Below, piece after piece: positions 1-6,548 of a stretch of 64,000 nt of DNA (within the stretch, counting starts at the first letter, position 1; the number at the start of each line of letters is the position of its first letter). Source of the stretch: Thermococcus alcaliphilus (GTDB lineage Archaea > Methanobacteriota_B > Thermococci > Thermococcales > Thermococcaceae). A program made the position numbers and the translations under genes. Location of the stretch: contig NZ_JAMXLV010000016.1 in the NCBI RefSeq assembly GCF_024054535.1, positions 108,351 to 172,350 of the forward strand, written 5' to 3'. The notes beneath the pieces were generated by a model. That model was not told where the DNA came from. It did not search any database and saw only the letters and a program-made list of their open reading frames with translations.

Positions 1-763
1 CGTGACATTCTACATGACCTTTTGCATAGTCTCCGAGACCGTAGGCTTCATTTATTACATTTGCCCTTGCATTATCAAACGCTATGACCGTAGTCTTCAG
101 GTTTGCCCGCGAGTGATTCCCACTCAAATACGCAATCTCCTTAACCTCAACAGAATCGTCTTTAACAGCCTTTACCTTGGAAACAAGTTCCGCCACAGCA
201 TAATCATCCAGTTTAACCTCCATTTCAAGCTTAAGCTCTCTGGCACGATGCTTTGTTAGAGAAAACTTCCCAGTATACCTCCCTTTTCTCCCAACTTCAA
301 CCTCTGTTTTGCTGATCATTCTCACTCCTTCTCCGTGCACGTGCTCGTCTTCATAAACAACCTGAGCACCTTCATCAATTTTGATCTTTGCATACGCATC
401 ATGGGTGAAATTCTTTGCATAGGGAAAGATGCAGTGGGAGAGGAATTTAACCTTTGAGGCTTTTCCCACTGTTATGTCAAAAACAACCTTCTGATAGCCC
501 TCATTTTTTAGAAATCCTGTGCACAGATGGATTGGGAAGGGGAGTTCAACATTATCTTTGATTTTTATGCTTGCTTTTACCCCGTTTTCTATCTCCTCTC
601 CAACTATTTCAACGCCCTCAACGTTGTTTAATCCGACTATTTTTTCTCCGCTTATTATTATCGCCGCTATCCTATCGCCGAAGAGAGATGTATCGAGGCC
701 TTCTTTTTCATAAATCTCTACCAACGCTTCGTATTCTTTCACTCTATCTACTTTAATGACCAT
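1..763 (-). CDS. SufB/SufD-family Fe-S scaffold protein (SmsB-like), 3' end outside window
   Basis: The reading frame starts with ATG at 761-763 and runs off the left edge, so about 254 N-terminal codons are visible. The protein has the beta-helix, repeat-like character of SufB/SufD, including the stretches LPFPIHLC, EDEHVHGEG and SGNHSRANLK. It overlaps the 3' end of the ATPase gene by 11 nt, so the two are translationally coupled. Known: two-gene SufB/SufC-like pairs have been proposed as a minimal Fe-S assembly system (SMS) in archaea. Inference: this is the scaffold half of such a pair, separate from the three-gene suf operon at 34-37 kb. What remains unseen is the C-terminal half, which should carry the conserved Cys/Glu residues. 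Confidence 0.85.
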   Translation of the reverse strand, partial: MVIKVDRVKEYEALVEIYEKEGLDTSLFGDRIAAIIISGEKIVGLNNVEGVEIVGEEIENGVKASIKIKDNVELPFPIHLCTGFLKNEGYQKVVFDITVGKASKVKFLSHCIFPYAKNFTHDAYAKIKIDEGAQVVYEDEHVHGEGVRMISKTEVEVGRKGRYTGKFSLTKHRARELKLEMEVKLDDYAVAELVSKVKAVKDDSVEVKEIAYLSGNHSRANLKTTVIAFDNARANVINEAYGLGDYAKGHVECH

Positions 764-1472
764 CGCTCACCACTTCCAAAAGTGGACACTTACCACAGGC
801 TCTCTTGTAGTATTCAACTACCTCATCTGAAAATCCCTTTCTAATGACTTTTCCACCACACACAAAGTAGCTGAACTCTGTCTTCCTTGCAATGTCCTCA
901 TGATGGGTGATTAAGATCACAGTTGTGCCAATCCTCCTCAGGTGATCCAAAATATCATCTATTAACTCTCCCGCCGTTATGTCCAGTCCAGAATCGGGTT
1001 CATCAAGGATCGCATATTTTGGCTTTAGGAGAAGGATAGAGGCAAGTTCAACTCTCTTTCTTTCCCCTCCGCTGAGGCTTTTATCAACAAACCTGGAATG
1101 ATAGAGCTCATACGGTAAGCCAACTACCTCAAGAACTTCCCGCACTTCCTCTTTATCAACGCTCAATTTTCCTCCCAGTGTGAGATACTCCTCAACCGTA
1201 ATTCCATCGTAGCGTGCCGGCTCCTGCCAGAGCAGGGTAATCCCGAGCTTAGCCCTCTCCGTTATGCTAAGGGGAGTTATATCTCTCTCATCCAGCAGAA
1301 CTTTGCCTTCAGTTGGCTTTATAACCCCCATTAGAATGTAGGCTATAGTTGATTTCCCGGCCCCATTAGGGCCTAGGATAGAATAGCTCATGCCTTCCTT
1401 AAACCTCATGTTGATCTCTTCCAGTATTTTCCTGCCGTTTATTGAGTAGGTCACGTTTCTCAGGAGCAGCAT
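753..1472 (-). CDS. SufC/SmsC-like ABC ATPase
   Basis: A 239-residue soluble ABC ATPase with Walker A GPNGAGKST, signature LSGGERKR, Walker B AILDEP and switch histidine LITHH. It partners the SufB-like protein encoded immediately downstream and would drive Fe-S cluster assembly on that scaffold. The frame is open 28 codons further upstream, but the family start is the ATG at 1470-1472 (MLLLRNVTY); the extension would run through the divergent promoter. A TATA-like TTTAAAG on the minus strand at 1503-1509 fits a start site just ahead of this ATG. It is a different subfamily from the SufC at 36551-37276. A TTG three codons upstream is an alternative start. Confidence 0.88.
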   Translation of the reverse strand: MLLLRNVTYSINGRKILEEINMRFKEGMSYSILGPNGAGKSTIAYILMGVIKPTEGKVLLDERDITPLSITERAKLGITLLWQEPARYDGITVEEYLTLGGKLSVDKEEVREVLEVVGLPYELYHSRFVDKSLSGGERKRVELASILLLKPKYAILDEPDSGLDITAGELIDDILDHLRRIGTTVILITHHEDIARKTEFSYFVCGGKVIRKGFSDEVVEYYKRACGKCPLLEVVSDGH

Positions 1473-1539
1473 GTGTATCAAAGAAGTCTCATGTGAATGG
1501 AATTTAAAGTTTTCTGGACAGCTTTGCCCAAAACTCTTG

Positions 1540-1548
1540 GTTGAGAAC
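1540..1548. promoter_or_regulatory. SurR-type site GTTGAGAAC
   Basis: The 9-mer GTTGAGAAC fits GTTn3AAC, the site bound by SurR, the redox-active sulfur-response regulator of Thermococcales. It lies 18 bp before a TATA-like TTTTAAAT (1567-1574) facing the DGC-protein gene, and about 30 bp behind the TATA-like element facing the SufC-like gene, so it could serve both directions. The surrounding block 1539-1577 is repeated at 2039-2077. Confidence 0.55.
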
Positions 1549-1604
1549 CAAAACATGTGAAAAAGATTTTAAATGAAAAAATTTTAATATGAATGGTGGT
1601 CGAA

Positions 1605-2039
1605 ATGAGCGAAGAAGTTAAGATGGAAAAGCTTCCTAAATTTCTGCCCAGCTGCCACAAAGAAGCTGAGAACCTCGACATAATCTTTACATGCTCCGGA
1701 GCAGCAAGTGTAGGAAAAATAGGCCATGAGGTTGGGGTTTTGCTAACCAATGCCGGCCAAAATGCAAGGCTCTGCTGTACAACTGCCGTTGCTGCCGGCT
1801 CGGAAATGCACCTCAACATAGGAAGAAGGGCAAAGAAAGTAATCGTCATAGACGGCTGTCCGATGAAGTGTGCAACCAAGGTTATGGAGAAAGCTGGGAT
1901 AAAAACAAACCACAGCTTTACCGTTACGGACTTCGGAATAGCCAAGCAGCCAACCCTCGACATAAGCGATGAAGATGTTCTCAAAGTCGCTCTGGCAATA
2001 GCGGAGAAGGTTGGAATGAAACTCAACGTTAAATCTTAG
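1605..2039 (+). CDS. DGC-motif putative zinc/metal-binding protein
   Basis: A 144-residue soluble protein with CSGAASVGK near the N-terminus, a central CCTT pair and IDGCPMKCA, the DGC motif that defines family PF08859. The spread of conserved cysteines suggests metal or persulfide binding, but no biochemical function is established. The frame opens at ATG 1593; I chose ATG 1605 because GGTGGT (1595-1600) sits 4 nt before it. Its promoter is nearly identical to that of the next gene, and both carry a SurR-type site, which suggests control by elemental sulfur or thiol redox state. The sequence looks complete. Confidence 0.8.
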   Translation: MSEEVKMEKLPKFLPSCHKEAENLDIIFTCSGAASVGKIGHEVGVLLTNAGQNARLCCTTAVAAGSEMHLNIGRRAKKVIVIDGCPMKCATKVMEKAGIKTNHSFTVTDFGIAKQPTLDISDEDVLKVALAIAEKVGMKLNVKS

Positions 2040-2048
2040 GTTGAGAAC
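2040..2048. promoter_or_regulatory. SurR-type site GTTGAGAAC, second copy
   Basis: An exact second copy of GTTGAGAAC, placed 17 bp before a TATA-like TTTTTAAG (2066-2073) and about 60 bp before the start codon of the HdrA-like gene. Its position relative to the TATA box matches the first copy, so both promoters should respond the same way. A site upstream of the TATA box is the arrangement associated with activation by SurR; that direction is inferred, not shown. Confidence 0.55.
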
Positions 2049-2105
2049 CTTTACATTTGAAAATCTTTTTAAGTGAACTTTTTCTCATTTATGCTGGTGA
2101 TGCAT

Positions 2106-2471
2106 ATGAAGGGTCTTATACTCTGTGTTTGCCAGGGCACGTGCCCATCTTTCCAGAAGATGAACGTGTTTGAGATTTTAAACCACTTCAGAAGGGAGAA
2201 GAAAGTTGACTTTGTCGCTCTGCACCCACAGCTCTGCGCTACGGATGGAGATAACTTCTGGAGGGCTTTGCTTAAGAACGGGGAGAACATAGAGAAGCTC
2301 TTTGTTGCTGGGTGCGATCCAGTTATGCAGAAGAAGATGTTTGGCTGGACGTTTAAGGAGCTTGGATTCGATGACCACAAGTTCATCGGAATAGAGATTA
2401 GGAACATGACCACGGAAGAGGCAATCAAAGCAATTGAAGAAGCTATGAGCGTTGATACTCAGGAGGGATAA
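2106..2471 (+). CDS. Cys-containing protein similar to an HdrA N-terminal segment
   Basis: A 121-residue soluble protein with an N-terminal CVCQGTCPSF cysteine cluster, a central HPQLC and the motif AGCDPVMQKKMF. The last resembles the AGCSPRMHE region at the N-terminus of heterodisulfide reductase HdrA. It has no FAD or ferredoxin domain of its own. The ferredoxin gene starts 2 nt downstream, so the pair could form a split electron-transfer unit. Start chosen at ATG 2106 behind GGTGAT (2096-2101); ATG 2100 overlaps that site. The HdrA relationship rests on short motifs only, so the functional label is tentative. Confidence 0.6.
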   Translation: MKGLILCVCQGTCPSFQKMNVFEILNHFRREKKVDFVALHPQLCATDGDNFWRALLKNGENIEKLFVAGCDPVMQKKMFGWTFKELGFDDHKFIGIEIRNMTTEEAIKAIEEAMSVDTQEG

Positions 2472-2473
2472 AA

Positions 2474-2674
2474 ATGGCAGACAACTGGTATCCAATAATC
2501 GACTATGACAAGTGCACCGGCTGCTTAACTTGTGCAAACTTCTGCCCCCATGGGGTTTATGATGCCTCCGAGGGCAAGCCCAAAGTGGTAAAACCCGAGG
2601 AGTGCGTGGAGTTCTGCAGAGGCTGCCAGAGAATATGCCCAACGGGGGCTATAAGCTACTTTGGAGACTCTTGA
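2474..2674 (+). CDS. Two-cluster 4Fe-4S ferredoxin
   Basis: A 66-residue protein with a canonical first cluster motif CTGCLTCANFCPHG and a second motif CVEFCRGCQRICPTG. In the second the first spacing is CX3C rather than CX2C, followed by CX2CX3CP. It starts 2 nt after the preceding gene behind AGGAGGG (2461-2467), so it is co-transcribed and probably passes electrons to or from the HdrA-like protein. The last 26 nt overlap the 3' end of the convergent NifX-like gene. Confidence 0.9.
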   Translation: MADNWYPIIDYDKCTGCLTCANFCPHGVYDASEGKPKVVKPEECVEFCRGCQRICPTGAISYFGDS

Positions 2675-2981
2675 TTGCCTCCTTTACTCTTTTTCCCGGT
2701 TTTACTTTGATTATTTTAACCCCTCCTGCCTCAAGTATCGCCTTTCCCTTCGGGCAGTCCATTGGCGTCAAAAGGACGTTTACTCCCCTGCTGACCAAAA
2801 ACAGGACAACTTTGGGGCCTGCACCATAAGGCTTGTCCTTATAGGGATTTTCCAGAACTTTCACACCTTTGATTTCCCCATTCTCAAGTTCCACCAATGT
2901 GAAGGTATATGCCCTTACAAGGCTTTTGTGAATCTTATCGTCAAGACCGCCTTTTGAAGTTGGAATCACAACCCTAACCAC
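2649..2981 (-). CDS. NifX/NafY-family Fe-Mo cofactor-type protein
   Basis: About 110 residues with the fold signature of the dinitrogenase iron-molybdenum cofactor family: an N-terminal VVIPTSKGGLDD strand-loop, a central KPYGAGPKVVLFL, and GVNVLLTPMDCPKGKA. There is no nitrogenase here; archaeal members are usually linked to Fe-S or metal cofactor handling. Start chosen as GTG 2979-2981 behind GGTGGGGA, which overlaps the end of the CDF gene by 8 nt and implies coupling to it. The frame is open to 3014. Pairing with a metal exporter suggests a metal-binding role, which is inference. Confidence 0.75.
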   Translation of the reverse strand: MVRVVIPTSKGGLDDKIHKSLVRAYTFTLVELENGEIKGVKVLENPYKDKPYGAGPKVVLFLVSRGVNVLLTPMDCPKGKAILEAGGVKIIKVKPGKRVKEAIKSLQSSL

Positions 2982-3870
2982 TCTCCCCACCGCAGATTGT
3001 GTTCTTGTCCCCACACCTTCCTGCTTCGAGCTGAATCGTTACGTGAGTTATTCCAAAGCTTTTGAGTCTCTCCGCAATATCATCTATGAGCTTTTGGGCC
3101 TCGCTGAGGGGCATATCATTAACCTCAACGTGGCACTCAAAGTGGATTTCCTTCTCTCCCACCCTCCAAGCGTGGAAGTGGTGTGCATTCTTAACACCTG
3201 GGATGCTCTCAATCTCTCGTTTTATCTCCTCAAAATTTAGATTTGGTGAAGCCTCCATGAGTACTTCAACACTCTCCCTGAGAATTTCATAACCCTCACG
3301 GAGGATATAGAGCGAGATTAGGACTGTGATGAGCGGATCAATCCAGAGGATGTTCCACTTTATGATAGCTATTCCACCTACCACAACGGCGACTGAAGAC
3401 AGTGTGTCACTCAATAAGTGCAGATAAGCGGAGCGGACGTTCATGCTCTCGTGTGCATGCTCATGGAGCAGGAGAACCGATATCAGGTTGGCCAAAAGGC
3501 CTATTAAAGCTACTCCAAGCATAAGAGGCCCATTTATGGGTTCGGGGTTTTTAAACCGCTTATAGGCCTCAACAAGGAGGAATAATGCTACACCAACAAG
3601 GACGGCAGAATTGACAAAAGCAACTAGGATTTCGGCTCTTTTATATCCAAAGGTGTACTTTTCGTTCCTCTCGCGCTCGCCAATCTTTATGGCCAAATAG
3701 CTCGCGAGGATGCTCATTGAGTCGCTGAAGTTGTGGAGGGAGTCGCTTAAGAGAGCCAAACTCCCAGAAAGAATACCGCCGATGACTTCAGCTAGTGTTA
3801 TCGTTATGTTGAGGACGAAAGAAAACAGCATTCTGCCCTTAAGCTCGCCGTGGTGATGGTGGTGGGTCAC
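2974..3870 (-). CDS. Cation diffusion facilitator (Zn/divalent metal exporter)
   Basis: A 298-residue membrane protein with a His-rich N-terminus, six predicted membrane helices, the metal-site motifs LLSDSLHNFSDS (helix 2) and HLLSDTLSS (helix 5), a His-containing loop HEHAHES, and a C-terminal ferredoxin-like cytosolic domain (HHFHAWRVG, HFECHVEV). It would exchange Zn2+ or a similar ion for protons across the cytoplasmic membrane. The start is a GTG giving MTHHHHHGEL; its ribosome site is unusually close, so an internal ATG at MLFSF is possible. It is coupled to the NifX-like gene downstream. Confidence 0.88.
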   Translation of the reverse strand: MTHHHHHGELKGRMLFSFVLNITITLAEVIGGILSGSLALLSDSLHNFSDSMSILASYLAIKIGERERNEKYTFGYKRAEILVAFVNSAVLVGVALFLLVEAYKRFKNPEPINGPLMLGVALIGLLANLISVLLLHEHAHESMNVRSAYLHLLSDTLSSVAVVVGGIAIIKWNILWIDPLITVLISLYILREGYEILRESVEVLMEASPNLNFEEIKREIESIPGVKNAHHFHAWRVGEKEIHFECHVEVNDMPLSEAQKLIDDIAERLKSFGITHVTIQLEAGRCGDKNTICGGESG

Positions 3871-3980
3871 CTCTCATCCCATTTTTAACTCCCTGGAGAT
3901 ATATAAAAGGCTTTCGAACGTTAAGATTTGCATGGAAAAAGGCTTTATTTGAAATGGCGTTCATTTTAAAACGGTGATTG

Positions 3981-4397
3981 TATGGAGCGCCTTGAGTATT
4001 CGGCACACCTTAAGTGGGACGGCAACGTTGGGAGCGAGGCAAAGGTGAGGGAGTTCACATTTCATAATAGATACAAACACCGATGGTTATAACAAAGGGC
4101 CAAATCCAACGGAGTACCTCTTGGCTGCCATAGGCGGCTGTTTAACCGTCAACTGGGGGAGGCTCATCAAGAAAATGCGCCTCGACGTGAGGGGCTTTGA
4201 GGTTGAAGTTAAAGGCTGGCGCGGGTTCGATGAGCCCCAGCTGAAGGAGATAACTTACAAGATCACGGTATCCACGAACGAGGACGAGAAGAAGATCATG
4301 CGCGTTAAGGAGCTTGCAGAGAAGTACGGGACGGTCTTCAACACGGTCGGGGCAGAGAAGATAGGGGGAAGTGGAGATAGTAAAGCCAGCGGACTAA
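3981..4397 (+). pseudogene. OsmC-family gene with two single-base frameshifts
   Basis: ATG at 3981 follows GGTGAT and gives MERLEYSAHLKWDGNVGSEA before shifting. Removing one C near 4063 restores an OsmC-type reading (IIDTNTDGYNKGPNPTEYLL) that continues into LAAIGGCLTVNWGRL, the conserved-Cys helix. A second shift lies in a run of five G at 4364-4368; with four G the protein ends normally at TAA 4395-4397 as GEVEIVKPAD. An intact gene would encode about 138 residues, the usual OsmC/Ohr peroxidase length. Either two real mutations have inactivated it or the sequence has indel errors; both lesions are one extra base, one in a homopolymer. Confidence 0.75.
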
Positions 4398-4429
4398 AGA
4401 GCCTCCACTTTGCTTTTCTCATTAACTTT

Positions 4430-4598
4430 GAGGCAGGCCCCAAAGAGACACCTTACTCTCTTTGCCCTTGAAAACGCGGGAATAATCTAGATGGCCGGGT
4501 ATAAGGAAGAAGGCGGCGGTGCTCCAGAGAAGCTCTGGAAGCTGAAGGTTAGAAAAATTGGGATAGACTTGGTTACGGGAGAAGTGTTCAAAGAGTGA
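4430..4598 (+). pseudogene. Unidentified coding remnant
   Basis: After the OsmC gene one frame reads APKRHLTLFALENAGII, then TAG at 4488-4490, and continues in the same frame as MAGYKEEGGGAPEKLWK and on to GIDLVTGEVFKE with TGA at 4596-4598. The composition looks protein-like on both sides of the stop, as if one gene acquired a nonsense codon. I do not recognise the family. The 3' end overlaps the convergent ArsC-like gene by about 11 nt. Confidence 0.3.
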
Positions 4599-5037
4599 AA
4601 AGGCTCTTCCTACCTATTATCTCTTCTCTGCTCTTTCCGGCCTTCAAGTCCTCGATGAGCTTTAACACACGGCGCTTTATCTCGTCCCGTACTTCGCGGT
4701 ACTTCTCTATCGGCTGGCCATAGGGGTCATCGAGCCCCCAGTCCCAGGTCTTTTCTGGTGGAGCGTAGGGGCACTTGTCGAGACAGCCCATCGTGATGAC
4801 GATGTAAGCTTTATCGGCCATCTCTTCGGTGTAGAGCTTCGGGTACTGGCCTTCGAGAGAAATTCCAATCTCTTCCATGACCTTCCTCGCTAGTGGGTCT
4901 ATCTTTTCAGCTGGCTCCGTCCCGGCGCTCATGGCCTTGAACCTCAGGTCATCGTTGAAGTGGTTGAAGAAAGCTTCTGCCATCTGACTTCTTGCGGAGT
5001 TCTTCACGCAGACGAAGAGGATGAGCTTTTCTTCCAT
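4588..5037 (-). CDS. ArsC-type arsenate reductase / low-MW tyrosine phosphatase
   Basis: A 149-residue protein with the P-loop CVKNSARSQ (CX5R) near the N-terminus and the acid-loop region WGLDDPYGQ, matching the low-molecular-weight phosphatase fold used by thioredoxin-linked ArsC enzymes. Later cysteines in MGCLDKCPYAP correspond to the reducible pair of arsenate reductases, which favours arsenate reduction over phosphatase activity. Start chosen at ATG 5035-5037 behind GGTGA; the frame opens 12 nt earlier. No arsenite exporter is seen beside it, so the biological substrate remains uncertain. Confidence 0.8.
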   Translation of the reverse strand: MEEKLILFVCVKNSARSQMAEAFFNHFNDDLRFKAMSAGTEPAEKIDPLARKVMEEIGISLEGQYPKLYTEEMADKAYIVITMGCLDKCPYAPPEKTWDWGLDDPYGQPIEKYREVRDEIKRRVLKLIEDLKAGKSREEIIGRKSLFTL

Positions 5038-5163
5038 TTTCTTCACCACGATGGGGTTAGAAAGTCATTTTAAATATCTTTCCGCAGTAGTCTATTAAAG
5101 TGCAATATAGATGAAGAAAATTCCACCTCCATCTCCACCTTTGGTTTTGGAAAACCTTAATCA

Positions 5164-5787
5164 ATGAAGACACCTTCATCAATTCTGGGATGCGCCATGA
5201 AGGTTGAACTTCCTGCCCCAAGGCTTAAAGGTGAGATGAGCGTTGAGGAAGCGATAAACCTGAGGAAAAGCATAAGAAAATACAAAGATGAGCCGCTAAC
5301 CCTTGAAGAGGTGTCTCAGATACTCTGGGCCGCTTATGGAATAAACGCCTGGGGTAAAAGAACTTCTCCAAGTGCAGGTGCTTGCTATCCATTTGAAGTT
5401 TATGTAGCGGTGTCAAAAGTAGAAGGCCTTAAGCCCGGTCTCTATCACTACGATGGGAAAACTCATAGCTTAGAGCTCGTGAGAGAAGGCGACTTAAGCA
5501 GGCCATTAGCAAGAGCATGCCTCAATCAAAGGCACGTGGAAACCGCACCGATAAACATTATCATAGTTGCCCACTACGAAAGGACGACAAGAAGATACGG
5601 GGAGAGAGGATATAGGTACGTGCACATAGATGCCGGACACATGGGACAAAACATCTACCTTCAAGTTACCGCCCTAAAACTTGGGACTGTTGCAGTTGGG
5701 GCTTTTAGAGATAGAGAAGTCAAAAAAGTAATTGATGTACCTGGAGAGCCTTTATACATCTTTCCTGTTGGGGTTCCAGAGAATTAG
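5164..5787 (+). CDS. SagB/ThcOx-type nitroreductase-family protein
   Basis: A 207-residue FMN-dependent nitroreductase-fold protein. Visible signatures are INLRKSIRKYKDE, ILWAAYGIN, the FMN-contact segment RTSPSAGACYPFEVYV and the C-terminal PVGVPE. The SAGACYP segment is typical of the SagB-type subgroup, whose better-known members dehydrogenate azoline rings, although stand-alone archaeal members have no defined substrate. No peptide precursor or cyclodehydratase gene is nearby. The start could be ATG 5164 or ATG 5197; neither has a strong ribosome site. The 3' end overlaps the convergent neighbour by 4 nt. Confidence 0.8.
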   Translation: MKTPSSILGCAMKVELPAPRLKGEMSVEEAINLRKSIRKYKDEPLTLEEVSQILWAAYGINAWGKRTSPSAGACYPFEVYVAVSKVEGLKPGLYHYDGKTHSLELVREGDLSRPLARACLNQRHVETAPINIIIVAHYERTTRRYGERGYRYVHIDAGHMGQNIYLQVTALKLGTVAVGAFRDREVKKVIDVPGEPLYIFPVGVPEN

Positions 5788-6131
5788 AGCTCGCTAGCCT
5801 CGTAAATAACTACATCTCCTTTCTCTTCAATCAACTTCGCCTCATACCTTTTTATTTGGCCATTGGTGTTTATCTCCATAATTACTTTCTCAGGAGAAAG
5901 CTTCTCCCTTGTGGTGAATTCTTTTGTCTCTATTGCCTGTGTAAAGAAGTCCCCACTTCGTTCAAACTTAAAAACAAGCACTCCTCCTTCAACCTCGTAC
6001 CCCCTGTAAACTGCGCCACCCATTTTGAAAGTCGCCCTCAGAGTTATGTATCTTCCACCTTCTTGAGACCCTAGAATATAAATTCCCACTGCCAAACCCA
6101 ACAAAATTGCCGCTCCAATAACTTTTTTCAC
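5784..6131 (-). CDS. Membrane-anchored or secreted protein of unknown function
   Basis: About 115 residues beginning with a hydrophobic segment (VIGAAILLGLAVGIYILG) that acts as a signal anchor, followed by a soluble beta-rich domain with no cysteines. I do not recognise a family. Start chosen as GTG 6129-6131 behind AGGTGA; an upstream ATG would add 19 residues ahead of the membrane segment. It lies between a nitroreductase-type gene and a thioredoxin gene, which gives no firm functional hint. Confidence 0.6.
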   Translation of the reverse strand: MKKVIGAAILLGLAVGIYILGSQEGGRYITLRATFKMGGAVYRGYEVEGGVLVFKFERSGDFFTQAIETKEFTTREKLSPEKVIMEINTNGQIKRYEAKLIEEKGDVVIYEASEL

Positions 6132-6200
6132 GTCTTTCACCTGAAATATACTCTTTCTAAAAATATAAAAGGATTTTGAAAGCTTCAAATTGATTCAAAG

Positions 6201-6506
6201 CTAACTTTCACGAAGTTCTTCAAATTTCAGTAGGACTTCCTCCTTGGTTCTTATGAGGTTCTGTCTTGCAACTTCTTTCCCATCCTTGAGGTAAACAAGG
6301 GTGGGAACATTTAGAATGTCAAATTTGTCCACGAGATCTTCCCATTTTTCTGCGTGTACATGAATAACTCGGATATCTTTGAATTCCTCACTTAATTCCT
6401 CCATAAAGGTCTCAACTAGCCTGCACGGAGGACATCCCGGGATGGAAAACCATAGCACAACCTTTCCCTTAGTGAAGTCGATCTTTCCATCGTATTCCAC
6501 TATCAT
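6201..6506 (-). CDS. Thioredoxin-like protein with CPPC active site
   Basis: A 101-residue thioredoxin-fold protein with WFSIPGCPPCRLVETF and the cis-proline loop NVPTLVYLKDG. CPPC is atypical; classical thioredoxins have CGPC. There is no signal peptide, so it acts in the cytoplasm. Start chosen as the ATG at 6504-6506 behind GGTGATG. It lies 42 bp downstream of copA on the same strand, so it may reduce thiols exposed during copper stress. A palindrome AGGGTT-GTCA-AACCCT (6542-6557) overlaps the copA stop and could belong to its promoter. Confidence 0.85.
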   Translation of the reverse strand: MIVEYDGKIDFTKGKVVLWFSIPGCPPCRLVETFMEELSEEFKDIRVIHVHAEKWEDLVDKFDILNVPTLVYLKDGKEVARQNLIRTKEEVLLKFEELRES

Positions 6507-6548
6507 GATCATCACCATTTATTTTGTCTTCAAAAGATAAAAGGGTTG

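Noticed and set aside
1478..2026. 182-residue open frame on the minus strand
   Set aside because: Antisense to the DGC-protein gene, rich in Ser and Phe, no ribosome site, and it crosses the divergent promoter.
5164..5787. SagB-type gene as part of a modified-peptide cluster
   Set aside because: No precursor peptide, cyclodehydratase or exporter gene lies nearby.
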